From an uncultured Vibrio sp. (lineage in GTDB: Bacteria > Pseudomonadota > Gammaproteobacteria > Enterobacterales > Vibrionaceae), in assembly GCA_947504195.1 (NCBI GenBank), contig CANNGN010000008.1, positions 76,574-140,573 on the forward strand: DNA of 64,000 nucleotides, in the 5' to 3' direction. Position 1 is the first letter of the stretch, and each line of letters starts with the position of its first letter. The notes under the pieces are model-generated. The model was not told where the DNA came from. It worked only from the letters and a program-made list of their open reading frames with translations, and searched no databases. Made by a program: the position numbers and the translations under genes. Below, one piece after another: positions 18,724 to 27,232 of this stretch.

Positions 18724-18757
18724 AAGAATACCGCTGTTGAACGACAGCGGTATTCTT
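18724..18757 (-). terminator. Intra-operon hairpin after the binding-protein gene
   Basis: AAGAATACCGCTGT and ACAGCGGTATTCTT are a perfect 14-bp inverted repeat around a 6-base loop, without a strong T run. It probably gives partial termination or protects the upstream mRNA from 3' decay, so that the binding protein is made in excess. Confidence 0.7.
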
Positions 18758-18781
18758 GGTCACGCTAATACTTACTAGGAA

Positions 18782-19777
18782 TTAGTAGGTACAAGTGTTG
18801 TCAGACATGTAGTCATGAACGCTAATTTTTCCGCTGATAATGTCTGCTTTTAATTGGTCCATATAGCCGACTAACTCTTCGTTTACTAAAGGCTTGTTAT
18901 AGTCATCTAAAGCCCAACCAATTGCATTTTGCTCTAAACCTAGCGCTTGTAGACCTGGTTTCCAAGTGCCTTCTAGTCCTTGAGTCCAGCTATCAACCGC
19001 AGCGACACCAACGCGCTTAACCATCGACGTTAGCATTGTGCCAGGTTGAATGTGGTTTTGGTTTGAGTCAACACCAATAGCATATTTACCAGCATCAGCT
19101 GCTGCTTGATAAACGCCAAGTCCAGTACCGCCAGCTGCTGCATAAATTACGTCAGCGCCTTTAGAAAATTGTGATTTTGCTAATTCAGAACCTTTAGCTG
19201 GGTCAGCAAATGCACTTGGTGTTGAACCTGTCATGTTTTGAAGAACAGTGATTTCTGAGTTGGCATATTTTGCCCCTTGCTGATAGCCACACTCAAATTT
19301 ACGAATCAGTGGAATGTCCATGCCGCCAACAAAACCTACAGTTCCGCTTTTCGATACTTTTGCTGCTAGAGCACCAACAAGGAAAGACCCTTCATGCTCT
19401 TTAAATACAATAGATTGCACGTTTGGTTTATCTACGGTCGCATCAATAATCGTAAATTGAATATCAGGAAATTCGGTTGCCACTTTTTCTACTGATGAAG
19501 CCATATTAAAGCCAACAGCAACGATTGGAGAGTAACCACGACTCGCCAAACGACGTAAACCTTGTTCACGTTGTGCTTCGTTCTGTGGTTCAAATTCGAA
19601 AACCTTTTGGCCCTTCTCCTGCATGACTTTTACGCCATTTTGATAAACAGCTTCATTAAACGACTTATCAAATTTACCTGCGGTATCGTAAACAACGGCT
19701 GGTTTTGATTCGGCAAATACACTAAAAGAAGAAATCGCTAGCGCGATCGCTGAAAGTTTTATTAGGGAATTTTTCAC
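18782..19777 (-). CDS. BMP-family ABC transporter substrate-binding protein
   Basis: This 331-residue periplasmic protein is of the BMP/PnrA type, whose members bind purine nucleosides. A signal peptide is clear (MKNSLIKLSAIALAISS, then SVFA before ESK); there is no lipobox Cys, so it should be soluble in the periplasm. VYDTAGKFDKSFNEAVYQNG is the typical N-terminal strand and helix, and GTGLGVYQAA and GVDSNQNH line the ligand cleft in this family. It is the first gene of the importer operon. A CRP-like site lies about 265 bases upstream and a perfect TGCCAA/TTGGCA repeat lies in its leader. Confidence 0.92.
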   Translation of the reverse strand: MKNSLIKLSAIALAISSFSVFAESKPAVVYDTAGKFDKSFNEAVYQNGVKVMQEKGQKVFEFEPQNEAQREQGLRRLASRGYSPIVAVGFNMASSVEKVATEFPDIQFTIIDATVDKPNVQSIVFKEHEGSFLVGALAAKVSKSGTVGFVGGMDIPLIRKFECGYQQGAKYANSEITVLQNMTGSTPSAFADPAKGSELAKSQFSKGADVIYAAAGGTGLGVYQAAADAGKYAIGVDSNQNHIQPGTMLTSMVKRVGVAAVDSWTQGLEGTWKPGLQALGLEQNAIGWALDDYNKPLVNEELVGYMDQLKADIISGKISVHDYMSDNTCTY

Positions 19778-19822
19778 AGTGAAATCCTTATGGTTGTGAT
19801 AACGCTATTGTGATGCTCATGT

Positions 19823-19837
19823 TGCCAACGGTTGGCA
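19823..19837. repeat. TGCCAA-CGG-TTGGCA inverted repeat in the BMP leader
   Basis: A perfect 6-bp inverted repeat with a 3-base centre lies 46 bases before the BMP start codon. It may be an operator or a short RNA hairpin. Confidence 0.4.
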
Positions 19838-20040
19838 TGAAGCAAGGTTCATTAATAACCAGTTTATCGTGTTCAATAAAAAAAGAAATCGATTGGTTCA
19901 CGCAAACCGTGTTTCTTTTTATAGTACGAAATACTATTTGTTCGTGTTTTGTGAATTATATCATCGAAACACAGTAACAATGCTCAATAAATGAGATCGA
20001 TATCAATAAATAGTGTGAGATATTCATTGCTAATTTAAAT
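19838..20040. other. Intergenic region upstream of the BMP operon
   Basis: This is part of the 455-base gap between the BMP gene and holD. An A/T-flanked imperfect hairpin (about 19878-19921) with inner GGTT/AACC pairs is followed by a T run on the minus strand and could attenuate the BMP transcript. No coding frame was found. Confidence 0.35.
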
Positions 20041-20062
20041 AAACATGATGTTCATCACATTT
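20041..20062. promoter_or_regulatory. CRP-like site
   Basis: These 22 bases match the ideal CRP palindrome at 17 positions, with the right half ATCACATTT intact and TGAT in the left half. It lies between the divergent BMP operon and holD; cAMP-CRP control of nucleoside uptake would make sense, but which gene it serves is unclear. Confidence 0.5.
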
Positions 20063-20232
20063 ATTGCTTGTGAATATTATTAGAAAACTGATTTAAACAA
20101 GAGGAAAAATGATTCGAAATGCTACGTGAAAACTTCAGTCCTAAGGCTAAAACTTCGAATGGTATTGGTTAAGATGACTCGTTATTCCGGTTTTGTTACT
20201 ATCTGAGCCTGTCTAAGCAAAGAATTCTAGCT

Positions 20233-20637
20233 ATGCAATCGAAACAAAAAGCTTATCTATCTGAAATGGAGATCGAACATTGGCAACTCTGTCGTCCAGA
20301 GCGAATGCAAGGGATGGTAATTGAGAGGGATGATCTTGATCCAACGATTAAGTTATTACTTGTTAGCCATCTTCCATTTACCTCTGATGAAGTCATTTTT
20401 CTAGAAAAAGTATTGGCTAGTTTTGGCGTTGGGTTGAAGGAAGTCATGACAGTCCAACCCCATCAATTATGTCGCTTGGGATCGCATCAACTCGAATGGA
20501 TTTGGTTTATTGATTGTCCAGTTCAACTGATGGATTCTCTCAAATCACTTGCGTCAGCCAAATTAGATCAAGTAAGTGCTAATCCAAGTTTGAAGAAAGA
20601 ATTATGGAATCAAATTGTTGCCTATAAAGAGTCTTAG
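20233..20637 (+). CDS. holD: DNA polymerase III psi subunit
   Basis: HolD links the clamp loader (via chi) to single-stranded DNA-binding protein. The 134-residue sequence aligns with the E. coli psi pattern: an N-terminal LSEMEIEHWQLCRPERMQG, a central strand region IKLLLVSHLP, and the C-terminal ANPSLKKELWNQIVAY. Psi proteins diverge strongly, so identity is supported mainly by these patches and by the rimI gene three bases downstream, the same order as in E. coli (holD-rimI). Confidence 0.88.
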   Translation: MQSKQKAYLSEMEIEHWQLCRPERMQGMVIERDDLDPTIKLLLVSHLPFTSDEVIFLEKVLASFGVGLKEVMTVQPHQLCRLGSHQLEWIWFIDCPVQLMDSLKSLASAKLDQVSANPSLKKELWNQIVAYKES

Positions 20638-20640
20638 AAA

Positions 20641-21099
20641 ATGTCGATTAAAATTGTTCCCATGAACGAAGCTCATTTGCCCGATATATGGCAGATAGAG
20701 CGACAAGCACATACTCATCCTTGGAAGGAAAGCATGATCTTCGACCTTAATAGTCGGTGCGCAATTCATCATACATTGCTCTATCAAGGAAAGGTGGCAG
20801 GCTACTTTTATGCCCAAAACATTGTGGGCGAAGTAACATTGCTCAATGTCGCTATTGAACCCGAATATCAGAAGAAAGGGTTAGGGCGTCAACTTTTATC
20901 ATTTCTAATTAGTTATACAGAAAAGCAAAGTGGTGAAAGTATTTGGTTGGAAGTGAGGGAGAGTAATAATGCTGCTCAAGCGCTATATCATTCATTGGGA
21001 TTCAACGAAATCGATCGTCGAATAGATTATTACCCAGCCTCAAATGGCAAAGAAGACGCTATCATTATGAATTATGTACTGGGGTTTGACTTTTCTTAA
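20641..21099 (+). CDS. rimI: Ribosomal protein S18 alanine N-acetyltransferase
   Basis: RimI acetylates the N-terminal alanine of ribosomal protein S18. This 152-residue GNAT protein shows the acetyl-CoA loop QKKGLGRQLL (about 78-87), the LLNVAIEP strand before it, and the C-terminal ALYHSLGFNEIDRRIDYYP typical of RimI, followed by an EDAIIM segment. It begins three bases after holD, so both are probably translated from one mRNA. Confidence 0.93.
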   Translation: MSIKIVPMNEAHLPDIWQIERQAHTHPWKESMIFDLNSRCAIHHTLLYQGKVAGYFYAQNIVGEVTLLNVAIEPEYQKKGLGRQLLSFLISYTEKQSGESIWLEVRESNNAAQALYHSLGFNEIDRRIDYYPASNGKEDAIIMNYVLGFDFS

Positions 21100-21150
21100 T
21101 GTTAAAAGAGCAAGTGGCGATATTATTCATCATTATATAAGGCGGTTGTT

Positions 21151-21522
21151 ATGGATTATGAATTTATAAAAGATAATTTTTTGAATGAGTATCACGCAAA
21201 ATTTAGCCTTGAACATCAAATCGTTGGCCGCTGGCTAGTGGAAGAAATTGGTCATGATCGCACAATGATTGAGCAGGTTTATCAACTTTTACAACAAGCA
21301 TCCACCTTTCCAACAAAAGAGCACTTGTTAGTTGGAAATGAAATCAGCATGATCATTTTGCAAGATGAAGTTACTATCGAAGAAAATACTATAAACCAAT
21401 GTATTGAAAGCGAATTAGAGTCTGACTTTTCGATTTATACGAGTGAAAGTAGCGCCCTTTGTGGTATTGATGACTTTACTTTGATGTTTAAACAATGGAA
21501 TGACTTTATACAAAACTCCTAA
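21151..21522 (+). CDS. YacL family protein (UPF0231)
   Basis: A 123-residue acidic cytosolic protein of the UPF0231/YacL family. It starts MDYEFIKD, has the VGRWLVEEIG segment, and ends with ESSALCGIDDFTLMFKQWNDFIQ, all typical of the family. Function is not known. It follows rimI by 51 bases and precedes the nitrogen-controlled glnK promoter region, so it probably closes the holD-rimI unit or is transcribed alone. Confidence 0.85.
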   Translation: MDYEFIKDNFLNEYHAKFSLEHQIVGRWLVEEIGHDRTMIEQVYQLLQQASTFPTKEHLLVGNEISMIILQDEVTIEENTINQCIESELESDFSIYTSESSALCGIDDFTLMFKQWNDFIQNS

Positions 21523-21529
21523 AGTAACT

Positions 21530-21545
21530 TGCACAATCGTGGTGA
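21530..21545. promoter_or_regulatory. NtrC site, distal to glnK
   Basis: TGCACAATCGTGGTGA matches the NtrC dyad (TGCAC-N-TGGTGCA type) at most key bases. It lies 51 bp upstream of a second site, about 120 bp before the sigma-54 promoter. Confidence 0.7.
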
Positions 21546-21580
21546 GCTAAATCTTCTTTGCGTTATTATTGTGAATTTGT

Positions 21581-21596
21581 TGCACTATTGTGGTGC
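21581..21596. promoter_or_regulatory. NtrC site, proximal to glnK
   Basis: TGCACTATTGTGGTGC is a close match to the NtrC enhancer dyad. It is centred about 80 bp upstream of the sigma-54 -12/-24 element, a normal enhancer distance. Confidence 0.82.
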
Positions 21597-21650
21597 TTTG
21601 TTATCAAAAACTCCTCCTCTCCTTATAACTATTTCAATAGATTCAGTTAG

Positions 21651-22058
<408 letters not shown>

Positions 22059-22086
22059 ATAGATTCTAAGGATTGGAGAATAAATT

Positions 22087-23316
22087 ATGGAACTTTCAGT
22101 AACCGTAGCAGAGTTACGTTACGCGCTTGACACCTTCTTTTTCTTAATTTCCGGCGCACTGGTAATGTGGATGGCTGCAGGTTTTGCCATGTTAGAAGCG
22201 GGTTTAGTTCGTTCTAAAAACACAACGGAAATTTTGACTAAGAACTTCGTACTATATGCAATTGCTTGTACTATGTATCTTATTGTTGGTTACAACATTA
22301 TGTATGTCGACAATGCCGAAGCAGGTTGGTTACCTTCAATTGGTGGACTTATTGGTTCACAAGCCGAAGGAGCAGATCACTCTCTAGAGTCTGACTTCTT
22401 CTTCCAAGTAGTATTCGTTGCAACTGCTATGTCAGTGGTTTCTGGTGCTGTGGCTGAACGTATGAAGCTGTGGGCTTTCCTTATTTTTGCTGTTGTTTTA
22501 ACTGGCGTAATTTACCCAGTTGAAGGTTACTGGACTTGGGGCGGTGGCTTCCTTGCAGATGCTGGCTTTAGTGACTTTGCAGGTTCTGGTATCGTTCACA
22601 TGGCTGGTGCTGCTGCAGCTCTTGCAGGTGTTTTACTACTAGGTGCTCGTAAAGGAAAATACGGTAAAAACGGCGAAATCTTCCCAATTCCTGGTTCAAA
22701 CATGCCTCTAGCTACTTTGGGTACATTTATCCTATGGTTCGGTTGGTTTGGTTTTAACGGTGGTTCTCAGTTAATGGTCTCTGACTTTGAGAATGCAACT
22801 GCTGTAGGTCAGATTTTCCTTAACACCAATGCTGCGGCTGCGGCTGGTGCGATTGCTGCTCTACTTGTTTGTAGAACAACTTGGGGTAAAGCGGATTTAA
22901 CTATGGTTCTTAACGGTGCGTTAGCAGGTCTTGTTGCTATCACTGCGGACCCTCTATCTCCATCACCAATGTTTGCGGTTCTTATCGGTGCGATTGCTGG
23001 TGTAATTGTTGTATTCAGCATCATTGCTCTAGATAAAATCAAGATTGATGATCCAGTAGGTGCTATCTCTGTTCACGGTGTATGTGGTCTATTTGGTCTA
23101 TTGGTTGTTCCAGTAAGCAATGGCGATGCAACATTTGGTGCTCAGATTCTAGGTGCTGTATGTATCTTTGCTTGGGTATTTATCGCTAGCTTGGTAGTTT
23201 GGAGCATTCTGAAAGCAACAATGGGTATCCGTGTTACTGATGAAGAAGAGCAAGAAGGTATGGACATTCACGATTGTGGTGTTGATGCTTACCCAGAGTT
23301 TGTATCGGTTAGATAA
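22087..23316 (+). CDS. amtB: Ammonium transporter AmtB
   Basis: AmtB conducts ammonia/ammonium across the inner membrane and is gated by GlnK. The 409-residue protein has about 11 hydrophobic helices; landmarks include ALVMWMAAGFAMLEAGLVRSKN near the N-terminus, the VHMAGAAAALAG segment with a pore histidine, and SVHGVCGLFGLL with the second. The short cytosolic tail ends soon after the last helix. There is no obvious cleaved signal peptide. It lies 28 bases after glnK and is followed by a strong terminator. Confidence 0.95.
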   Translation: MELSVTVAELRYALDTFFFLISGALVMWMAAGFAMLEAGLVRSKNTTEILTKNFVLYAIACTMYLIVGYNIMYVDNAEAGWLPSIGGLIGSQAEGADHSLESDFFFQVVFVATAMSVVSGAVAERMKLWAFLIFAVVLTGVIYPVEGYWTWGGGFLADAGFSDFAGSGIVHMAGAAAALAGVLLLGARKGKYGKNGEIFPIPGSNMPLATLGTFILWFGWFGFNGGSQLMVSDFENATAVGQIFLNTNAAAAAGAIAALLVCRTTWGKADLTMVLNGALAGLVAITADPLSPSPMFAVLIGAIAGVIVVFSIIALDKIKIDDPVGAISVHGVCGLFGLLVVPVSNGDATFGAQILGAVCIFAWVFIASLVVWSILKATMGIRVTDEEEQEGMDIHDCGVDAYPEFVSVR

Positions 23317-23347
23317 TTAAACTCGTTAGTTACAAAATGTAATATTT

Positions 23348-23380
23348 AAAACCTGCCTTCGAGGCAGGTTTTTTGTTTTT
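23348..23380 (+). terminator. glnK-amtB terminator
   Basis: AAAACCTGCCT and AGGCAGGTTTT form an 11-bp stem with a 3-base loop and a following T run. Confidence 0.9.
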
Positions 23381-23429
23381 ACTATGGATTTATTATATCT
23401 TCCTCCATATAATCAAAACGAATGAAATT

Positions 23430-23448
23430 GAGAACTATTATCATTAGC
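23430..23448. promoter_or_regulatory. Fur-like box upstream of fbpA
   Basis: These 19 bases match the classical Fur box (GATAATGATAATCATTATC) at 14 positions. It is framed by AGAACT (23431-23436) and AGTTCT (23449-23454). The site is 36 bases before the fbpA start, where Fur would block transcription when iron is sufficient. Confidence 0.7.
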
Positions 23449-23483
23449 AGTTCTAAATAAAATCGAATAGAAGGAGATATAGT

Positions 23484-24512
23484 ATGAAGGAACGTAATAT
23501 GAAAAGGTGTTTTCTAGGTCTATCGCTGGTTGTAGCATCTTTACCAACACTGAGCTTTGCTGCTGAAGAGGTTAACGTCTATTCATATCGTCAGCCTTTT
23601 TTGGTAGAGCCTATGTTTAAAGAGTTTACAGCTGAAACTGGCATCAAAGTTAATGTCATGTTTGCGAGCAAAGGGATTGCTGAAAAACTAAAGAATGAAG
23701 GTGAATACAGCCCTGCAGATGTGATTTTAACATCCGAGTTTAGCCGTCTATTTGAACTGTCAGAAAAAGGATTAGTTCAACCTGTTGATAATGATGTTAT
23801 TAATGCTAATATTCCAGAAAAATTTCGTGACGTTGAGAATGAATGGTTTGCTTTAACTCAACGTACTCGTAGTGTTTATTCATCACGTGAACGAATAGGC
23901 GCACTGCCTGAATCATTTGACTACTTGGATTTAGCAAAACCTGAATTCAAAGGGAAAATTTGTACCCGAAGTGGTAAACACCCTTATAATGTGGCCCTTG
24001 TAGCTTCAATGATCGCTCACTACGGTGAAGCAGAAACATTAACTTGGCTTGAAGGTGTTAAAGGTAATTTAGCTCGTAAACCGCAAGGTAACGATCGTGG
24101 CCAAGTTAAAGCGATTAAAGAAGGGCTATGTGATTATTCCTTGGGAAACAGTTATTATATGGGTAAAATGCTCAATGACCCAGAGCAAGTATCATGGGCA
24201 GAGTCTGTTTATATCAACTTTCCGGGACAACAAGCGAACGGGACACATGTAAATGTCAGCGGAATGGCGATGGCGAAATACTCACCAAACCAAGATAACG
24301 CAATGAAACTAATGACGTTTCTAACTGGAGATGTAGCACAAAAAATGTACGCTGAAGTGAACTATGAGTATCCAGTGAAGTCTGGTGTTCCAACGTCAGA
24401 ATTAGTCGCATCATGGGGTGAGTTTACTGCGGATACACTACCGTTAGATGAAATTGCTGACCACCATTCGGCAGCGGTAACGTTATTGGATCAGGTGAAG
24501 TTTGATCTATAG
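23484..24512 (+). CDS. fbpA: Ferric iron ABC transporter, periplasmic binding protein
   Basis: FbpA binds ferric iron in the periplasm and delivers it to FbpBC. The 342-residue protein has a signal peptide (core LGLSLVVASLPTLSF, cleavage after SFA), then EEVNVYSYRQPFLVEP, typical of FbpA/FutA. The iron-coordinating tyrosine pair lies in LGNSYYMGKML. AAGGAG is eight bases before the ATG at 23484; an ATG five codons later is possible. It is the first gene of fbpABC, with a Fur-like box upstream, so iron repression is likely. Confidence 0.93.
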   Translation: MKERNMKRCFLGLSLVVASLPTLSFAAEEVNVYSYRQPFLVEPMFKEFTAETGIKVNVMFASKGIAEKLKNEGEYSPADVILTSEFSRLFELSEKGLVQPVDNDVINANIPEKFRDVENEWFALTQRTRSVYSSRERIGALPESFDYLDLAKPEFKGKICTRSGKHPYNVALVASMIAHYGEAETLTWLEGVKGNLARKPQGNDRGQVKAIKEGLCDYSLGNSYYMGKMLNDPEQVSWAESVYINFPGQQANGTHVNVSGMAMAKYSPNQDNAMKLMTFLTGDVAQKMYAEVNYEYPVKSGVPTSELVASWGEFTADTLPLDEIADHHSAAVTLLDQVKFDL

Positions 24513-24521
24513 CGAGCCTCG

Positions 24522-26147
24522 ATGAAGGAAACATTTGTTAAGTGGCATTTAAGCAGCTTTCTGTTCGCAGGGCTGCTTATTCTTCCTATTGTTTCTATCT
24601 TTTATACCTCGATAGGGGAGAGCAATGAGCTTTTTTCTCATCTCTTGTCGACGGTATTGCCTACGTACATTACAAATACCATTGTGGTCACATTTAATGT
24701 CATTGTGATTTCTCTATTGCTTGGTGTTCCCACTGCATGGTTTGTTGCCATGTGTGACTTCCCGAGTAAAGCTGTTTTACAATGGGTCCTTGTGCTTCCA
24801 TTAGCGATGCCGGGTTATGTTATCGGTTATATTTACACTGATTGGCTCGATTTTGCCGGCCCTATTCAAACGATGCTCAGAGCTTGGTTTGACCTTCAAC
24901 CTGGTCAATATTGGTTTCCAGATATCCGTACTGTTTTCGGTGCCAGCATTGTTCTTTCCTTAGTGTTATACCCCTACGTTTATTTAATGTGTCGAGCAGC
25001 ATTTATGGAACAGAGTGTGTCGCTGTTGCAGTCGGCTCGGTTGTTAAAGTGTTCACCTTGGCAAAGTTTCTATCGTGTATCATTACCTCTAGTTCGACCT
25101 GCATTAGCTGTGGGGGTGGCATTAGTGGCAATGGAAACGATTGGTGAGTTTGGGACCATGAGTTATTTTGCGGTTAATACACTGACTACGGCCATTTATG
25201 ATACTTGGCTGGGCTATTCCAACATTCATGCTGCGGCGAAAATTTCAGCGATGATGTTGATGATTGTGCTGCTGCTTTTGAGCCTTGAACGCTATAGCCG
25301 AAGGCGAACTAAACTATTTCAAAATCAATTTTCTAGCCATGATGACTTTGTGTATAAATTAACGGGATGGCGGCGCTATGGAGTATTACTTTGGTGCTGG
25401 TCTCTTGTCGTTGTGGCGTTTTTACTCCCAATATTGCAGCTTGCGTATTACGGTGTGGTGTATTTTAGCCAAAGTTGGAGTGGGTCGTTTGGAGTATTGG
25501 CGTGGAACAGCTTCTATGTATCGATATTTGCGGCGATATTAGCGACACTAATTGCTCTTCTGATTAATTTTAATCATAGATTGAAGTCGAGCCGTTTAAA
25601 TACCGCATATCTTCGCTTTGCATCAATGGGTTATGCAGTGCCCGGAACGGTATTGGCGATTGGTGTTATGGTTCCTGTTCTATTTCTTGATCATTCGATA
25701 AACGATATTGCGAAATGGTTTGATTGGCAGCGCCCCGGATTGCTTTTTTCTGGTTCTGTTTTTGCGATGATTTTTGCGTTGGTGGTTCGCTTTAGTGCGA
25801 TTGCAATTGGTAGTATTGAAAGCGGTTTGAATAAGATTTCCCCTTCTCTCGATATGGCTGCTCGTACCATGGGAAGCAAGCCTGACGCCATGCTACGGCG
25901 CATTCATTTTCCATTGGTTCGTCGTGGAATTTTGGTGGCTTTATTGCTGGTATTTATCGAATCAATGAAAGAGTTAAATGCAGCGTTGTTGCTTCGACCA
26001 TTTAATTTTGAAACACTTGCCACTCATGTGTATAACTATGCATCTACCGAACAATTAGAACTTGCTGCCTTACCGGCAATTCTATTGGTACTTGTGGGGT
26101 TGGTGCCATTAGTTATGATTAACCGATCATTGGAGAACTCCCACTAA
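24522..26147 (+). CDS. fbpB: Ferric iron ABC transporter, fused permease
   Basis: FbpB forms the iron channel in the inner membrane. The 541-residue protein carries two fused permease domains with about 12 helices; the EAA-type coupling loops are LLQSARLLKCSPWQSFYRVSLP (about 173-194) and MAARTMGSKPDAMLRRIHFP (about 445-464). Length is typical of FbpB/HitB proteins. It starts nine bases after fbpA and its stop codon overlaps the fbpC ATG by one base. Confidence 0.93.
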   Translation: MKETFVKWHLSSFLFAGLLILPIVSIFYTSIGESNELFSHLLSTVLPTYITNTIVVTFNVIVISLLLGVPTAWFVAMCDFPSKAVLQWVLVLPLAMPGYVIGYIYTDWLDFAGPIQTMLRAWFDLQPGQYWFPDIRTVFGASIVLSLVLYPYVYLMCRAAFMEQSVSLLQSARLLKCSPWQSFYRVSLPLVRPALAVGVALVAMETIGEFGTMSYFAVNTLTTAIYDTWLGYSNIHAAAKISAMMLMIVLLLLSLERYSRRRTKLFQNQFSSHDDFVYKLTGWRRYGVLLWCWSLVVVAFLLPILQLAYYGVVYFSQSWSGSFGVLAWNSFYVSIFAAILATLIALLINFNHRLKSSRLNTAYLRFASMGYAVPGTVLAIGVMVPVLFLDHSINDIAKWFDWQRPGLLFSGSVFAMIFALVVRFSAIAIGSIESGLNKISPSLDMAARTMGSKPDAMLRRIHFPLVRRGILVALLLVFIESMKELNAALLLRPFNFETLATHVYNYASTEQLELAALPAILLVLVGLVPLVMINRSLENSH

Positions 26148-27184
26148 TGTCGATAGCTTTATCCATTGAAGAACTCACAGTGGAATACGATAAAACACGG
26201 GTGCTCGAATCACTTTCATTTGACGTGAAATCAGGAGAAATCATTTGTCTTCTTGGTGCGAGTGGTTGTGGGAAAACGACATTGCTAAAAGCGATTGCGG
26301 GTTTAATTCCGCTTTCTGATGGTTGCCTAAAACTGAATAATAAAGTGATCGATGATGGCGAGCAGTGGTTAGTGCCTGAACAACGCAACATTGGGATGAT
26401 CTTTCAAGATTATGCCTTGTTCCCACATTTAACAGTGGAAAAAAACATCGCGTTCGGTCTGAGTAATTTAAGTCAGAAACAGCAGCGTGAACGCGTTATT
26501 GAAATGTTGGAATTAGTTCATCTACAGGGCTTAGAAAACCGTTATCCTCACCAATTATCTGGCGGGCAGCAACAGCGTGTCGCGATTGCGAGAGCTCTGG
26601 CGTACAGCCCAGACCTTTTATTGCTCGATGAGCCATTTTCCAATATCGACACTCAAGTTCGCCATGAGTTAATCAGTGAAATTAGGCAGTTGTTTAAGCA
26701 ACAAGGAATTACCGCTATTTTTGTGACTCATTCGCGTGAAGAGGCGTTTGCATTTGCCGACAAAATGGCAGTAATGAATCAAGGAGTGATTGAGCAATAT
26801 GGCAGTGCTTCTGAGCTTTACTATTCGCCTTCAAGTCGGTTTGTTGCTGATTTCCTAGGAGGAGGCAGTTACTTAAAAGCGACTTGTGTAGCGAAACATC
26901 AGTATGACTCAGGATTGGGGCTGATTAAGGGGGGAGTACCGGAAAAGGAAGTGAGCATCGGTGAATCCTGTCACCTGTTGTTTCGTCCTCAACACATTCA
27001 ATTAATCCCAACCCAAACTAGCCACATTCATGTTCTAGAATTGCAGTTTTTAGGCGATCATTGTCGTTATATTATCGACGTTAAAGGTGAACGGTTAGTC
27101 GCTACATCATCATTACCACTTGTCGTTGGTCAATCTGTGAATGTTGAAGTTGATGCAGAGAGTGTATTGGTGTTTGCACAATAA
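26147..27184 (+). CDS. fbpC: Ferric iron ABC transporter, ATP-binding protein
   Basis: FbpC drives iron import. The 345-residue ATPase has Walker A GASGCGKTT (about 37-45), the Q-loop IFQDYALFPHLTV, signature LSGGQQQRVAIARAL, Walker B LLLLDEPFSN, and the switch His in FVTHSREEA. A C-terminal TOBE-like region follows from about residue 265. It overlaps fbpB by one base and is the last gene of the operon; the downstream hairpin has its T run on the opposite strand. Confidence 0.93.
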   Translation: MSIALSIEELTVEYDKTRVLESLSFDVKSGEIICLLGASGCGKTTLLKAIAGLIPLSDGCLKLNNKVIDDGEQWLVPEQRNIGMIFQDYALFPHLTVEKNIAFGLSNLSQKQQRERVIEMLELVHLQGLENRYPHQLSGGQQQRVAIARALAYSPDLLLLDEPFSNIDTQVRHELISEIRQLFKQQGITAIFVTHSREEAFAFADKMAVMNQGVIEQYGSASELYYSPSSRFVADFLGGGSYLKATCVAKHQYDSGLGLIKGGVPEKEVSIGESCHLLFRPQHIQLIPTQTSHIHVLELQFLGDHCRYIIDVKGERLVATSSLPLVVGQSVNVEVDAESVLVFAQ

Positions 27185-27213
27185 AAAAGCTGAAGCTTCA
27201 AAATGAAGCTTCA
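27183..27213 (-). terminator. Terminator of the VIT/VWA gene
   Basis: Two TGAAGCTTCA copies, each self-complementary, form a 10-bp stem with a 3-base loop; on the minus strand a T run follows. It overlaps the fbpC stop codon. Confidence 0.75.
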
Positions 27214-27232
27214 ACTCTAACTTTCAAGTTTG

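Noticed and set aside
15012..19777. BMP operon as a horizontally acquired island
   Set aside because: No integrase, tRNA edge, flanking repeat or visible change in base composition.
19778..19930. Purine riboswitch in the BMP gene leader
   Set aside because: Hairpins are present but I could not find the three-way junction or conserved core of a purine aptamer.
22809..23042. Minus-strand 77-codon frame within amtB
   Set aside because: Shadow of the Ala-rich membrane protein codons; no ribosome site and wholly inside a conserved gene.
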